From positions 65,039,425-65,103,424 of the forward strand of contig OX352765.1 of assembly GCA_947095585.1 (NCBI GenBank): a stretch of 64,000 nucleotides of DNA. Direction: 5' to 3'. How positions within the stretch are numbered: position 1 is the stretch's first letter; each line of letters begins with the position of its first letter. This stretch comes from Nephrocerus scutellatus (Eukaryota > Arthropoda > Insecta > Diptera > Pipunculidae). The notes under the pieces were generated by a model. That model was not told where the DNA came from, did no database searches, and saw only the letters and a program-made list of their open reading frames with translations. A program made the translations under genes and the position numbers. This document shows positions 11,188 through 21,060 of the stretch, piece by piece.

Positions 11188-11478
11188 AGCCAAAGTAATA
11201 ATCGGTAATAAGTAGTTTAATAGTTTAATAAGTATGATAATAGTAATAAGTGTGATAATAGTAGTAAGTATTGTAATTTATAATAGTAATAAGTAGGTTT
11301 AATTAATAGTAATAAGTATAATAGTAGTAAGTAGAAAAATATATAGTAGTAATAAGTATGATAATAGTATAAGTAGAATTAATAAGTAGAGTAATAAGTA
11401 ATAAGTATGATAATAACAAAAAGATTTTATAATAAAAATATATGAACAGAAGGAATGCTGTCTTCTAATTGCTGTCTT
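10208..11478 (-). repeat. 3' noncoding region of element A with duplicated block and inserted LTR fragment
   Basis: Two copies of one block (about 10672-10977 and 11112-11457) each have a T-rich tract followed by an AATAAGTATGATAATAG-type low-complexity stretch. Between them, 10978-11111 is a 134-bp piece of the element's own LTR (equivalent to 9327-9460), closer in its variants to the right LTR. The T-run in the second block exceeds 50 nt. This looks like a strand-transfer or recombination product. An assembly error at the homopolymer is the main alternative. Confidence 0.8.
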
Positions 11479-12246
11479 TTAATTGTTGTTAATGTTGCTG
11501 GGCTGGTGGGCGTCATCTTGGATGATCGTCATGGCGCTCCCTGCGCATCTTAGCAGGATAGTGTGGTCTGGGTGGTGACTTCCGTAGATTCTTCCTCTGG
11601 GTCCGGTGATTCGAAATCTCTTGGGGGTTGTTGGAATGAGAACGCCCTCGAAGGCCTCAGGGTCGAAGTGTTTACTCTTCTCGAGGGTTATGAACCTCGT
11701 CATTGGTAGTTTCTGTGTTGCTTTGGGGGGGTTTGTAGTGGTATTGGTGTTGGTTGTTTGGGTTGGGTTATCGGTAAGCGGTTGGGTGGCGTTGGAGGGA
11801 GGTTTGTTTAGGGTTAGGTTATCTGTAGGCGGTTGGGTGTTGTTGGAGGGGGGTTTGTTTAGGGTTCGGCTTTGGGTTTTCTGGGTTAGGCTATTTTGTT
11901 GGATGGTCCGGTGGGCGATTCTGGGTCCTTTGGTGGTTTGAGCGGTGGTTGGTCGGGGTTTGCCCCACTGAAGCGGGGTGGCCGCATCATTCTTGATGCT
12001 GGGTGCCAATGCTGTCAGCCGCTGTAGCTCGTGTACTGTAAGTGGCCGGTTAGGGGGTGGTGGTCGTTTCTTCCACTTGATGTTTCGAAGCTGTTTCGGT
12101 TGTTGTTGTTGGTGGTGCCAATACAGGGCGTGGTCTGGTGCGGCGGTGGGCTCCCGGTTCCGGATTTTCGCCGAGAAATTTGGTGCGATGTTGTTCCGTT
12201 GCCATCGTGACTGGTACTGTTGTTGCTGAGTGGACAGTGGTGTTGA
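11479..12246 (-). CDS. Third ORF of element A, no ATG, overlaps pol
   Basis: The frame is open from a stop at 12247-12249 down to 11479 (about 255 codons). It overlaps the end of pol (stop at 12050) in the +1 frame. There is no ATG in its first half. It is rich in Gln, Pro, Thr and Asn, with a doubled segment beginning LNKPPSN. A conserved-looking C-terminal part contains FRITGPRGRIYGSHH. No signal peptide or membrane segment is visible, so it is not a recognisable envelope. Position downstream of pol and lack of ATG suggest expression by splicing or frameshifting. Function unknown. Confidence 0.55.
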   Translation of the reverse strand, partial: STPLSTQQQQYQSRWQRNNIAPNFSAKIRNREPTAAPDHALYWHHQQQQPKQLRNIKWKKRPPPPNRPLTVHELQRLTALAPSIKNDAATPLQWGKPRPTTAQTTKGPRIAHRTIQQNSLTQKTQSRTLNKPPSNNTQPPTDNLTLNKPPSNATQPLTDNPTQTTNTNTTTNPPKATQKLPMTRFITLEKSKHFDPEAFEGVLIPTTPKRFRITGPRGRIYGSHHPDHTILLRCAGSAMTIIQDDAHQPSNINNN

Positions 12247-15200
12247 TCATACCTGAGGTTTGATCTTCGTCTATGGTAGGGGTATCGGGTAGTTGCTTTA
12301 AATCCTTCACATGGGCGGTTATTGTTTTGTTTTTTTCTCCCTCTAGGATGCATATGACGGGGGATGGTTTTTTGGAGACTCGGTACGGTCCAATAAATCG
12401 AGGTGCTAATTTAGCGGCGAAATTTTGCGTGGCTGAGGAGAGTGGTCGGTGTCGGTAATAGACCATTTCCCCGATTGCTGGTATCCATGGGCGTCGACGG
12501 AGGTCATAATATTTTTTTTGTGTATTAAACGCTTTGGCCAGGTTATGCTTGACCAGGGCCAGGATTTCGTTTAGCATGGTGATGCGTTCTGGTGTGTCAG
12601 GTTCTTTGTTGAGTGGTATATCTGGGGTGGTAGGGAGCCGTAGTTCGCGACCGAAATTGAGATAGGCTGCGGAATAACCGGTGGTTTCGTTGTGACTGGT
12701 GTTGATGGCTAACATAAACTCTGGTAGATGTTCGTCCCATTGCCTGTGGTCGGTTCTGACGTACTGTGAGATCATTGTTTTTATCACACGATTCATCCGT
12801 TTGGTTGGGTTCGCTTGCGGGGTATACGGTGGGGTAAATCTTTGCTTAATTTGTAGTTGCAATAGTAGGGTCTGGAATTGTTTGCTCCGGTATTGCGTGC
12901 CATTATCGGTGATCAGGATTTTGGGGCAGCCATACCGGCTGAGTATACGTTCTTTGAATCCTTTGATAAGGGCAGGAGTAGTTGCGTCACGGAGAGCCAG
13001 GAATTCTGTCCATTTGGAAAACTTGTCGTAAAAGACCAGGATCATGGTGTTTCCTTTTGCCGATCGCGGGAGCGGGCCTATAAAATCGGAGCATACGATT
13101 TTCCATGGATGGCTTGCGGTGGTTACGTGCATCTCCCCTGCAGGTTTTCGGGTCGGGACTTTGTACTCGAGACACGTGGGGCACCGTCGAACGAATCGCG
13201 CGGTATCGCGATATAGCCCGGGCCAGTAATAGGTTTTTGCGATTATGGTAATGGTTTTGGCAATTCCCATATGGCCTGCGGTCACATCCGTGTGATTTTC
13301 GTGCATAATCTGTCGGCGAAGTGGCTTGGGGACGCAAATTTTCCAGGCGGACGTGGTGGCTTCGGTATAACTAGTGGGGGTGAATATATGTCGGTAGAGG
13401 GTTTTTTTCACGACCTGATATTCCGGGTTTTCCTCGGGTTTCGTTGTGACGGATTTTATCTTGGCATCGTACCATGGGCATGTTTCGGTTATTGGTAGTA
13501 TAAGTCTAAGGGGTTTTCCGGTTGGGTGTCGAGATAGTACATCAGCCACGGTGTTGGATGATCCCTTTCGGTACCGGATTTCATAATCGTGTTGCTGGAG
13601 TTCGATGGCCCAGCGTGCTAGTCGTCCTGAGGGGTTATCGATACTATGCAACCATTTTAGAGACTGATGGTCGGTATGTACTATAAAGTGGTACCCTTCT
13701 AGATATGGACGCATCTTTCGGATTCCCCAGACCACCGCTAGACATTCTCGCTCTGTGACCGAGTAGTTCCGTTCTGCGTCGTTGAGCGTTCGGCTGGCAT
13801 AGGCGATTACCTTTTCCTGATTATTGATTGTTTGCCAGAGTACTGCACCGAGACCATCGGCACTGGCGTCTGTCTGAAGGACGAACGGGCGGGTGAAATC
13901 GGGGCAAGCAAGTATTGGTGCTTCGGTTAATTTTGTTTTTAACATTTCAAAGGCTTTCTTCTGGTCTTCTCCCCATGACCATTTCTGAGTTTTCTTTAAC
14001 AATCTGGTAAGCGGTGCGGTTATGGTCGAGAAGTTCGGTACAAAACGTCGATACCAGGATGCTATGCCGATGATTCGCCGGAGTTCTTTTATATTTCGTG
14101 GTGCCATGAGGGTTTTTGCGGCTTCAATTTTGCTTGGGTCGGTATGTATGCCATGTCTGTTCACCATATGGCCGAGGTAACGCATCTCGGTTTTTCCAAA
14201 TTCGCATTTGTCGGGATTTATTTTAAGTTTTGCCATTCTCAGTCGTCGGAATACTTCTTTTAACGCTGCCATGTGTTCTGAAAAGGTGCGCCCGATGATG
14301 ATAATGTCGTCTAGATAGGCGAAAGCGTGAGGCTTTAGCTCGGGGCTGATTATCTTGTCGAGTAGTCGTTGGAAAGTGGCAGGAGCGGAGTGAAGTCCAA
14401 ACGGCATGACTTTCCATTGAAAAAGTCCTCTCCCAGGGACTGTAAAAGCGGTACACGGGCGGCTGGTTGGTTTTAGTGGTATTTGCCAATAACCTTGCTT
14501 TAAATCGATTGTTGAAATATATCTAGCTCCCTTTAGTTTGTCCAGTACGTAGTTGATTTGTGGTAGAGGGTATGCGTCTTTGATGGAGAGTTCATTTAAT
14601 TGACGGTAGTCTACGCATAGCCTCCACGTGCCTTGTTTTTTCTTTACTAGGACTATCGGAGAGCTATAGGGGCTATTTGATGGTTCGATTTTGTTTTCTG
14701 CTAATAGCTGGTCTATTTTTTGATTGATGATTGCCTGCATGGCGGGATTCCTTGGCATGTATCGTTGCTTAAATGGGCGTTGATGCTTAAGCCGTATTTC
14801 ATGTTCTGCGATGTCGGTTGACCCTTTCAGCTTTTCAAACGTGGGTATTTCGGTTGCCAGGAGTTTCTTCAGTTGTTGTTCTTCGGAAAAGAGGCTTTGG
14901 ATAACTGGTCGGCCAGGCTGGGTTCGAGCTGTTATTGTCTCTATACCGCATTTTATGGTAAATCCGAACTTGGACAAAAAGTCGGTTCCTATCAGGATTT
15001 TGTCCATGAGTTCCGGTAGGAACACGAACTCGTGCGTAAAGGTGCGTCCCTCCCATGTTAATTTTGTCGTATACGCCTGGTAGGCGGTAATAGTGGACTT
15101 ATCGGCTAAAGCGAAAGTCATGGCTATCGGTCGGGCTGGTACTCGGTTAGCTTTACAGATTCGCTGTATGGTTTTTCCGATGCATGACCTTCCGGCCCCG

Positions 15201-15316
15201 GTGTCGATGACGGCGTTGTATTGGTGATTATAAAAGGATATGGGTAATGTATATGAGGCGTGGCTGAGGGTAGTCAAGGTGGGGGCGTCTAATGCCTCAC
15301 AAGATTGGACGGCCCG
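12050..15316 (-). CDS. pol: Pol polyprotein of element A: protease, reverse transcriptase, RNase H, integrase
   Basis: The frame opens after a TAA at 15317-15319 and overlaps gag by about 28 nt in the -1 frame, so a -1 ribosomal frameshift is inferred; no classic slippery heptamer stands out. Order: protease (AVIDTGAGRS), RT (TIDLKQGYWQIPL; AYLDDIIII), RNase H (LQTDASADGLGAVLW; VHTDHQSLKWL), integrase HHCC finger (HENH...CPTCLEYK) and core. The first two core Asp are present (CSDFIGP, ITDNGTQY). The catalytic Glu is replaced by Lys in NPTKRMNR near 12800 (codon AAA). The polyprotein is full length but probably integration-dead. Confidence 0.93.
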   Translation of the reverse strand, partial: RAVQSCEALDAPTLTTLSHASYTLPISFYNHQYNAVIDTGAGRSCIGKTIQRICKANRVPARPIAMTFALADKSTITAYQAYTTKLTWEGRTFTHEFVFLPELMDKILIGTDFLSKFGFTIKCGIETITARTQPGRPVIQSLFSEEQQLKKLLATEIPTFEKLKGSTDIAEHEIRLKHQRPFKQRYMPRNPAMQAIINQKIDQLLAENKIEPSNSPYSSPIVLVKKKQGTWRLCVDYRQLNELSIKDAYPLPQINYVLDKLKGARYISTIDLKQGYWQIPLKPTSRPCTAFTVPGRGLFQWKVMPFGLHSAPATFQRLLDKIISPELKPHAFAYLDDIIIIGRTFSEHMAALKEVFRRLRMAKLKINPDKCEFGKTEMRYLGHMVNRHGIHTDPSKIEAAKTLMAPRNIKELRRIIGIASWYRRFVPNFSTITAPLTRLLKKTQKWSWGEDQKKAFEMLKTKLTEAPILACPDFTRPFVLQTDASADGLGAVLWQTINNQEKVIAYASRTLNDAERNYSVTERECLAVVWGIRKMRPYLEGYHFIVHTDHQSLKWLHSIDNPSGRLARWAIELQQHDYEIRYRKGSSNTVADVLSRHPTGKPLRLILPITETCPWYDAKIKSVTTKPEENPEYQVVKKTLYRHIFTPTSYTEATTSAWKICVPKPLRRQIMHENHTDVTAGHMGIAKTITIIAKTYYWPGLYRDTARFVRRCPTCLEYKVPTRKPAGEMHVTTASHPWKIVCSDFIGPLPRSAKGNTMILVFYDKFSKWTEFLALRDATTPALIKGFKERILSRYGCPKILITDNGTQYRSKQFQTLLLQLQIKQRFTPPYTPQANPTKRMNRVIKTMISQYVRTDHRQWDEHLPEFMLAINTSHNETTGYSAAYLNFGRELRLPTTPDIPLNKEPDTPERITMLNEILALVKHNLAKAFNTQKKYYDLRRRPWIPAIGEMVYYRHRPLSSATQNFAAKLAPRFIGPYRVSKKPSPVICILEGEKNKTITAHVKDLKQLPDTPTIDEDQTSGMINTTVHSATTVPVTMATEQHRTKFLGENPEPGAHRRTRPRPVLAPPTTTTETASKHQVEETTTTP

Positions 15317-16851
15317 TTAACGTTTCCCGGTCTACATTGGCAGTGGCGGGTCTGTATCCCATGAGTGCCGCAGTATGAGCAGAAAAGTAGGCGTGGTTGT
15401 CGACACTGCTTCCGCCGGTGTCCAGCCTGACTACATGCCCAGCAGTGGGTTCTTCGCTCGTATGCGCTGGTTGGGTTTGTGTTACTGGTGTGCGACGGAT
15501 GTAGGTGTGTGGAGTTCGTGGTCGAGGTCCGGTGGTTGGCATTGCTGGTGTGTGACGGGTATAAATGTGTTACATCGTTGGCCACTGGTTGATACGATGG
15601 TGTGACATTGCTGGTGTGCGACGGGTATAAATGTGTTACATCGTTGGCCACTGGTTGATACGATGGTGTGACATTGCTGGTGTGCGACGGGTATAAATGC
15701 GTTACATCGTTGGCCACTGGTTGATACGATGGTGTGACATTGCTGGTGTGCGACGGGTATATTGTATTATTTGCCATTAGATCTAGTGGCAGAATTGGTC
15801 GAGCGGACTGGATGGGCAGATGCTGTGATGTGGCTACGGGTTGCGGTGCTGGTTGACTGTATTGTACTTGTGGACAAAATGGCAGTGCGGTAGAACGAAA
15901 TGGTGGAACGGTGGGACGGAGTGGCAATGGCCGATTTTGCGGTTGAGTGAGTCGTGAGACAGGTTGTTCTGCCATTAAACATTCGAAATCTTCGATCAGG
16001 ATGGTTAACTCGGACAACGTGCTGAACTCCCTTCGCTTGATGTAATGCCGGTAGTCGGGTCGCAGATTGTCATAAATTCTATCGAGTTTCTCTTCAGCGG
16101 TCATGGTGGTATGCCATCGCATCAGGGCTTGAATCGATGTGAGAAATTCTTTGCCCTTTTCTTGGTGGTTTTGTGTACGACTCCGAATGCGATCCAGTAG
16201 TTGGGTGTGGAAACGTGGTGGTAAAAAAAATCGGCGCAGTTCTTCGCTAAATGCTTTCCAATTAACTAATAGCTCTTTGCTATTCCGGTACCACACCAAC
16301 GCGTTCCCTTTCAGCAACTCGGGAAGAGTCCGGACGATGCGATCGAGAGGTACTTGATAACACTCGGCCAATTCTTCAACACGTTCCAAGAACTCCAGTG
16401 GATTATTTGTACCGCCGTCGTACCTCACATTCCATTTTCGTACTTTGTCCATTATGTCTGCGTTGGATAATCGGTATGCGAAAGTTGGTGAAGAGCGCGC
16501 ATCTACTGCTTGTGCGGTACTTGCATCTACTTCTGCGTACATCCTGGGCGAGGTTTCGTAAATCTGACCAGTCGGCTGTGCTACGCGCAATTCCTGTTTC
16601 ATTTCGGTTTTCTTCTGTGAAGTACCTGTATCTACTTCTGGGTAGATGATGGCCGGTATTTCGCTTCCTTTTTTGGTCGGGGTTAATTTTTCGGTTGGTT
16701 TCGTTGTTTTGATCTCAGCGCTTAACCTTTTCCGTAGTTCATCAACAGTGCCTGTGTAGTCGATGCCACGACGCTCCAACTCGTTGACTAGTTCATCTTT
16801 GCGGAGAGAGTACACCGCAGAGGCATTAATCTCAGGCTCTAGTGTAGCCAT
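15289..16851 (-). CDS. gag: Gag polyprotein of element A with SAP domain
   Basis: 520 codons from ATG at 16851 to TAG at 15289. Residues about 13-46 fit a SAP motif (LRKDELVNELERRGIDYTG followed by ELRKRL), a helix-turn-helix DNA-binding fold known from chromatin proteins. The middle is a typical gypsy capsid (KWNVRYDGGTNNPLEFLERV; LKGNALVWYRN). Residues about 365-440 contain four units of a 22-residue repeat (YPSHTSNVTPSYQPVANDV type). The C-terminus has a CCHC knuckle (CWACSQAGHRRKQC) and a second Cys pair. It packages element RNA. The SAP domain could target preintegration complexes to AT-rich DNA such as the array it sits in; that is inference. Confidence 0.92.
   Translation of the reverse strand: MATLEPEINASAVYSLRKDELVNELERRGIDYTGTVDELRKRLSAEIKTTKPTEKLTPTKKGSEIPAIIYPEVDTGTSQKKTEMKQELRVAQPTGQIYETSPRMYAEVDASTAQAVDARSSPTFAYRLSNADIMDKVRKWNVRYDGGTNNPLEFLERVEELAECYQVPLDRIVRTLPELLKGNALVWYRNSKELLVNWKAFSEELRRFFLPPRFHTQLLDRIRSRTQNHQEKGKEFLTSIQALMRWHTTMTAEEKLDRIYDNLRPDYRHYIKRREFSTLSELTILIEDFECLMAEQPVSRLTQPQNRPLPLRPTVPPFRSTALPFCPQVQYSQPAPQPVATSQHLPIQSARPILPLDLMANNTIYPSHTSNVTPSYQPVANDVTHLYPSHTSNVTPSYQPVANDVTHLYPSHTSNVTPSYQPVANDVTHLYPSHTSNANHRTSTTNSTHLHPSHTSNTNPTSAYERRTHCWACSQAGHRRKQCRQPRLLFCSYCGTHGIQTRHCQCRPGNVNGPSNLVRH
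15542..15760 (-). repeat. 66-bp in-frame tandem repeat in gag
   Basis: GACGGGTATA recurs at 15554, 15620, 15686 and 15752, period exactly 66 bp (22 codons). Units are nearly identical, so copy number could vary between element copies. Confidence 0.9.
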
Positions 16852-16989
16852 TTGAAAGGTAGATGTGTTTAATTTCTGAATTTGGAAAATCCCCGGTTGG
16901 TGTTCAGTCTTTTGTCAGTGGTGACGCCTTCACCAATAAATTGTTACACCAATCTACTTTCAGCTACCTGGTGGGTGTCTCGGTTATCG

Positions 16990-17191
16990 GGTTGTCGGCT
17001 CGGGTATATATATATATATTTCATATGCTTAAATAGTTTCCAGTTAGACGGTAATACGATTTTCTTTCTAATCGTATGGTATTTTAGGCTTGTCTAGCTG
17101 CTGGTTGGACGGTGATACAACTATTCTAGTTGTCTGGTATTATATGCTTATCTAATTTCTGGTCGGACGGTGATACGACTATTCTAGTCGT
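16990..17191 (-). promoter_or_regulatory. Leader hairpin triplet beside the PBS of element A
   Basis: Three tandem units of about 60 bp each contain an inverted repeat. Stem 1: ATACGATT (17054-17061) with AATCGTAT (17070-17077). Stem 2: ACAACTA (17117-17123) with TAGTTGT (17127-17133), loop TTC. Stem 3: ACGACTA (17175-17181) with TAGTCGT (17185-17191), loop TTC. Stems 2 and 3 differ by a compensatory A-T to G-C pair. Location in the 5' leader next to the PBS suggests an RNA packaging or dimerisation structure; role is inferred. Confidence 0.6.
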
Positions 17192-17207
17192 CCCTGCTCG
17201 GGCGCCA
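17190..17207 (-). other. Primer binding site of element A, Lys-tRNA type
   Basis: On the minus strand it reads TGGCGCCCGAGCAGGGAC, matching the 3' end of a lysine tRNA with at most a base or so of difference. It is 4 nt from the 5' LTR. Confidence 0.85.
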
Positions 17208-17211
17208 AATT

Positions 17212-18364
17212 TGTAACAGTCTTTTGCTCGGGTGACGCTCGCCGGTCACCCAGGGTTCTTTCTCCTTCGCGCTCGTCGTTACAAATTAAAAGATTGTTGG
17301 TTTTCGATATAAAATTACAATTCTTCTTTATTTCTTGATCTCTTAGTCTATACGTACTTACATATAAATATACTTAAATAAACTTACGATACGTTGGTTT
17401 GTACGTACTCGGTACGGGGAAACCAGGGGAACTTGATTGCAGCCGAGAGTATTCGACTGCGGAAAAGGGGGTTGATGGGCGGCTTCTGCTCTTTAAGTGG
17501 TTGCTACTAGAGCACACGAGCAGCGTTCTACGGAACAGCGCGGTATAGTGAATTACTATACGAGTAAGCAAGCGAGGTCCGGGGGATAGCTACCACACTG
17601 GGAGCAAGCGGACTGCTTAGTGTCTTGTAAATTACAATATAGCGATACTACCTGGTTTTACAACCTCGATCGTTCGCTATACTGCAATAGACACAGTAAG
17701 TATGGGTGTACAACACAACAAAATTAGCCCGGTTTTACAACCTTGACAATTTTGTTATATTGACCTAGACAAAGAAAGTACGAGTATATAATGCAGCACA
17801 GTTGTCTGGTTTTGCAACCTCGGCCTCGGTCACTAAAAAAGGGGCTGTTCGTGGAGAACAGTAGTCAGCGAAAAGCTGTCGGTAAAGGGGGAATTTGCTG
17901 TGAACCACAACACTTTCTTCCCTTTGAGTAGGTATAGCTGCCTTGCCGCAGTATAGTCTACTCTCGAATAGATTTTACTACCGTGCCGTAGTATGTTCTA
18001 TTCTAATTTTTGTTGATTGATTGGAGCATATAAGTGTGTCTTAATAGTTGAATTCCTTGGGAATTTTGTTTTCACCCTTTTTGGAAAAATTATTTGATTA
18101 TAAATAATATCATTGATAAATTTCTATCATTCATTGGGCGAAAAACCCTTTTCCCGCAAAAAATAATTTCGTTGGTTCAACCGCCGGATTGAACCTTATA
18201 CGTACTGCATACCGGCCGAGTACACTCGTATTGCGCTAAATTGATATAATGCAAAATAGGTTAATTTTGCATTATATATCGAGTGACTGGGGTTGTTTTT
18301 TTGTATAGCAATTACTTTAGACATATGGTTTGTAGCGAAGTGGTATTTAACCAACTTCGTTACA
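17212..18364 (-). repeat. 5' LTR of element A (1,153 bp)
   Basis: TGTAAC..GTTACA ends; almost identical to 9015-10193. It should hold the promoter for the minus-strand transcript. It lacks a ~26-bp stretch present in the 3' LTR. Confidence 0.95.
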
Positions 18365-18600
18365 GATTATATTGACGAATGAATCTCGTCCATATAAACA
18401 ATCGAAAGAAAATACATACATTACTTCAAATATCGATTTAAATGTATTAAGATTATATAGGCGAATAAATCTCGTCCATGTAAGCAATCGAAGAATTACA
18501 AAAGGGTATATAATTATCGAATCAAATTTATCGAAGATTGTATGAACGAATAAGTCTCGTATACATAAGCTAACAAAGATACGTATATATATATATTTTT
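18365..18600. repeat. 92-bp tandem array, right part
   Basis: GATTATATTGACGAATGAATCTCG resumes directly after the LTR, with two to three diverged units. It is the continuation of the array at 7971-9014. Confidence 0.85.
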
Positions 18601-19771
18601 TTTTTTTACTTCGCGAAATTAATTTATTAATGATTATAGGACACGATTTTAGGGGCCCAGTGCCTCCATTATCCACGGCGTCGCGACAACTATCAAAAAA
18701 AAAGATGAACTTACTTGTTCACATGTAGACATACATGGGTTCTGTTATATCCTCAGCATTCCCACCGGCAGCGCTGTCGACAGATATGCGGCGAGTTCAC
18801 TGAAACTGAAGCGGGTTGGTGAAATTTCCGGGCAGGAGAATAAGCGGGTGCAGGGATGATTCTGCCCGCCACCCTGCTGATCACACACACCGTAAGGAAT
18901 TTTTTTTTTTCTCACACACAAAAAAAAAATTACACCCCACGACAGAAGGAAGGAAGTTCCGGATTTTTAACAATTTAACAATTTAAAAAGATTAACTTTG
19001 GAAGCAAGCTGTGATTTGACCATACACTACGTCATGAGACGAACAAGCAAAAAGAATAATTTTTATGATACGGATCGGCAATTAGAATCCGGAATGATGG
19101 CTTTTACGCAGTACAGGCTTGGGTGCTCCTATTAGTAGCTGGAACCGGCGTAGTCGCGTGTGAAGAGTACTGTGAACTCTCCTTTTCCCTTTGTTTTTCC
19201 TGGCAGGGGCTCCTCTGATGGAAGAAGTTGCTGGAGTTGGGGTTACGGTCGTTGTGGCCGTTGATTTTGCCTTCGACGCGGTTCTTAGATGTGGATGACC
19301 CGCAAAAGGGGGGGGGGGGTTGTGTGCTTTAACGAAGCACTTTTTTTTTTCTAATTAAGGGCGGATCTCCTTCTTCGACTCAAAGAAATCTCCCTATTGC
19401 ACTGTTCTGCGGTGGCACCTTTGGTCCGCTTGATAGCCGGCTGCAACGTTGTGCAATAGTTAATAAAAAAAATAGAACTTGCGCCATGACTATTGTGTTT
19501 TCGTTCAACACCAAGCCAACTTCGATGGCAATTTTGGTTTTTAAACAAAAAAATTGATTTTTAGTTTCCTGCTTTAGAAAAAAATTGCAATTTACTGGCG
19601 CAAAAAAAAACAGGTCGAAAGAAAAAGAACTAATCAACAAATAGGTCTGTCCCGTCTGAGATCTCAAATCCAACTCAACTGTTGCATTTTCGTTTTTTCA
19701 GGCTCTTGCCCAAAAAAACGCATACTTACAAAATTTTTGTAGCGACAACGACTGGTTATGTGTAACATGCA
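18601..19771. other. Unassigned noncoding stretch
   Basis: No convincing gene. There are several homopolymer runs (T near 18600 and 19341, G near 19309) and GC-richer patches. Short frames on the minus strand (19351-19979) show no domain. Confidence 0.5.
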
Positions 19772-20064
19772 CATAGGGTGGTGTGCTACCATCGTGTCGA
19801 TTCAATTTTTCATGCATTAGGTTTTTCAGTCTGAATGCACGGGGGGGGGGGGGGGGGGGTAATGCAATGAATATCGCCTGATTTTTCGAAATAGACGATA
19901 ATGAGATAAAGTGGGATGGGGAGTGACGCCACCAACCCAAAGCGAAAAGAAATATGATATGTGCAATATTATTATACATAAATACGATAATTATTCAATC
20001 CGAATAGGGTTGCCAGGGGTTTCCCAAGAAAAAGAGTACGACCCAAAAAAGTGTCCGCTACAAA
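19772..20064. repeat. Dispersed repeat R1, copy 2
   Basis: Same sequence as 1-427 without the 137-bp internal duplication; it contains a run of about 18 G. Shared end at CGCTACAAAA. Confidence 0.75.
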
Positions 20065-21060
20065 ATCCAAATTTTCTAATAACTTTATAATAAAATTTTA
20101 TTGTACGATAATTTTATGTCCGCATGGCTTGACGTTTTACGAAGAAGGCAGGAAGTAGCAATTTCTACCTCTTACAAAAGATATATAATTAGTACATATA
20201 CACCCTAGGTGACTATTATCGCAAAAAGTATTGATATAAACAATTGTGAATACTAGATGTCTGTGGCGTTCTGTTATGTATTTCAATGAACGTCAAAGTT
20301 TTAAGACAAACAAGTTTTTTTTGTTATTGAAAATTAAAGTGACCAAATTTAAATTGTCATTTATGAAAATTAATAGAATTCTAACTGGCTGAATGTTGGC
20401 TAAACATTAAAGATAAGTATTGTATAATAGTACATAATGTATGATAGTGAATTTAATACATGCATTAATTTAGTTTTTAGGTTGCATTTATATTAGGAAA
20501 TATCAAATTTACAGATAAGTATAATTATGAATTAATTTGAGTTATATTCTAGTTCTATTTTCTTTCAGGTATCTCCTTTTGATTGTGTCAACAACAGGCA
20601 TCTTTAGTGTTGTGATGTTTTGTTTTGTGTTGCGTTAACAACCCCAAAAACCTTCCAAATATCCCTAAAAGACCATTTAAAGACCCCCAAAGTACCACCA
20701 AAATACCCTCAAAGTACCCCAAAAATACCTTCAAAAAGATCCAAAAAATACCACCAAAAGACACCCAAAACACTTCCAAAAGACTCCCTGAATGACTTGC
20801 GTCACGGCATTAAGGTGGGCTATGGCCTTTATTAAAATTAAAATTGAAAATTCGAAGGAATGAGAATTACAACATTTTTTTTTATCACATTACTCACGTT
20901 TGTAGCCGGTTTCAATTTATTTTCCCAGAATTCTCTCTGATTTATTGTAAAATCAATACGAAAAAACGAACACGAGACTAAAACGACGCGAGTCCAAACA
21001 CAAATACCAAATTTTATAAATAAAACAAATAATAGAAACAATAACATATTTTTTCTTTTT
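20065..21060. other. AT-rich spacer with CCAAAA-rich tract
   Basis: No gene seen. 20640-20790 is a strongly strand-biased tract of ACCCCAAAAATACC-like units almost lacking G on the plus strand. The frames there reflect the low-complexity sequence. Confidence 0.6.

Larger units (their letters stand above)
9011..18368 (-). mobile_element. Full-length 9,350-bp Ty3/gypsy LTR retrotransposon (element A) with 4-bp target duplication
   Basis: The element spans 9015-18364 and is flanked by GATT at 9011-9014 and 18365-18368. Its LTRs begin TGTAAC and end GTTACA. It carries a Lys-type PBS, gag, pol, a third ORF and a C-rich (minus-strand G-rich) polypurine tract. The insertion splits the 92-bp array. 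LTR length near 1.15-1.18 kb, Lys primer and three ORFs resemble, from general knowledge, the Osvaldo/Ulysses group of fly gypsy elements; this affiliation is inference. LTRs are nearly identical apart from one 26-bp length difference and scattered substitutions, so the insertion is young. Confidence 0.95.

Noticed and set aside
12699..13498. Plus-strand frames opposite pol of element A
   Set aside because: Shadow frames of a strongly coding minus strand; no domains.
1..20064. R1 copies at 1 and 19772 as the two LTRs of one 20-kb element
   Set aside because: No PBS or polypurine tract lies next to them, and a better PBS/LTR pair for the gypsy is at 7030-7055.
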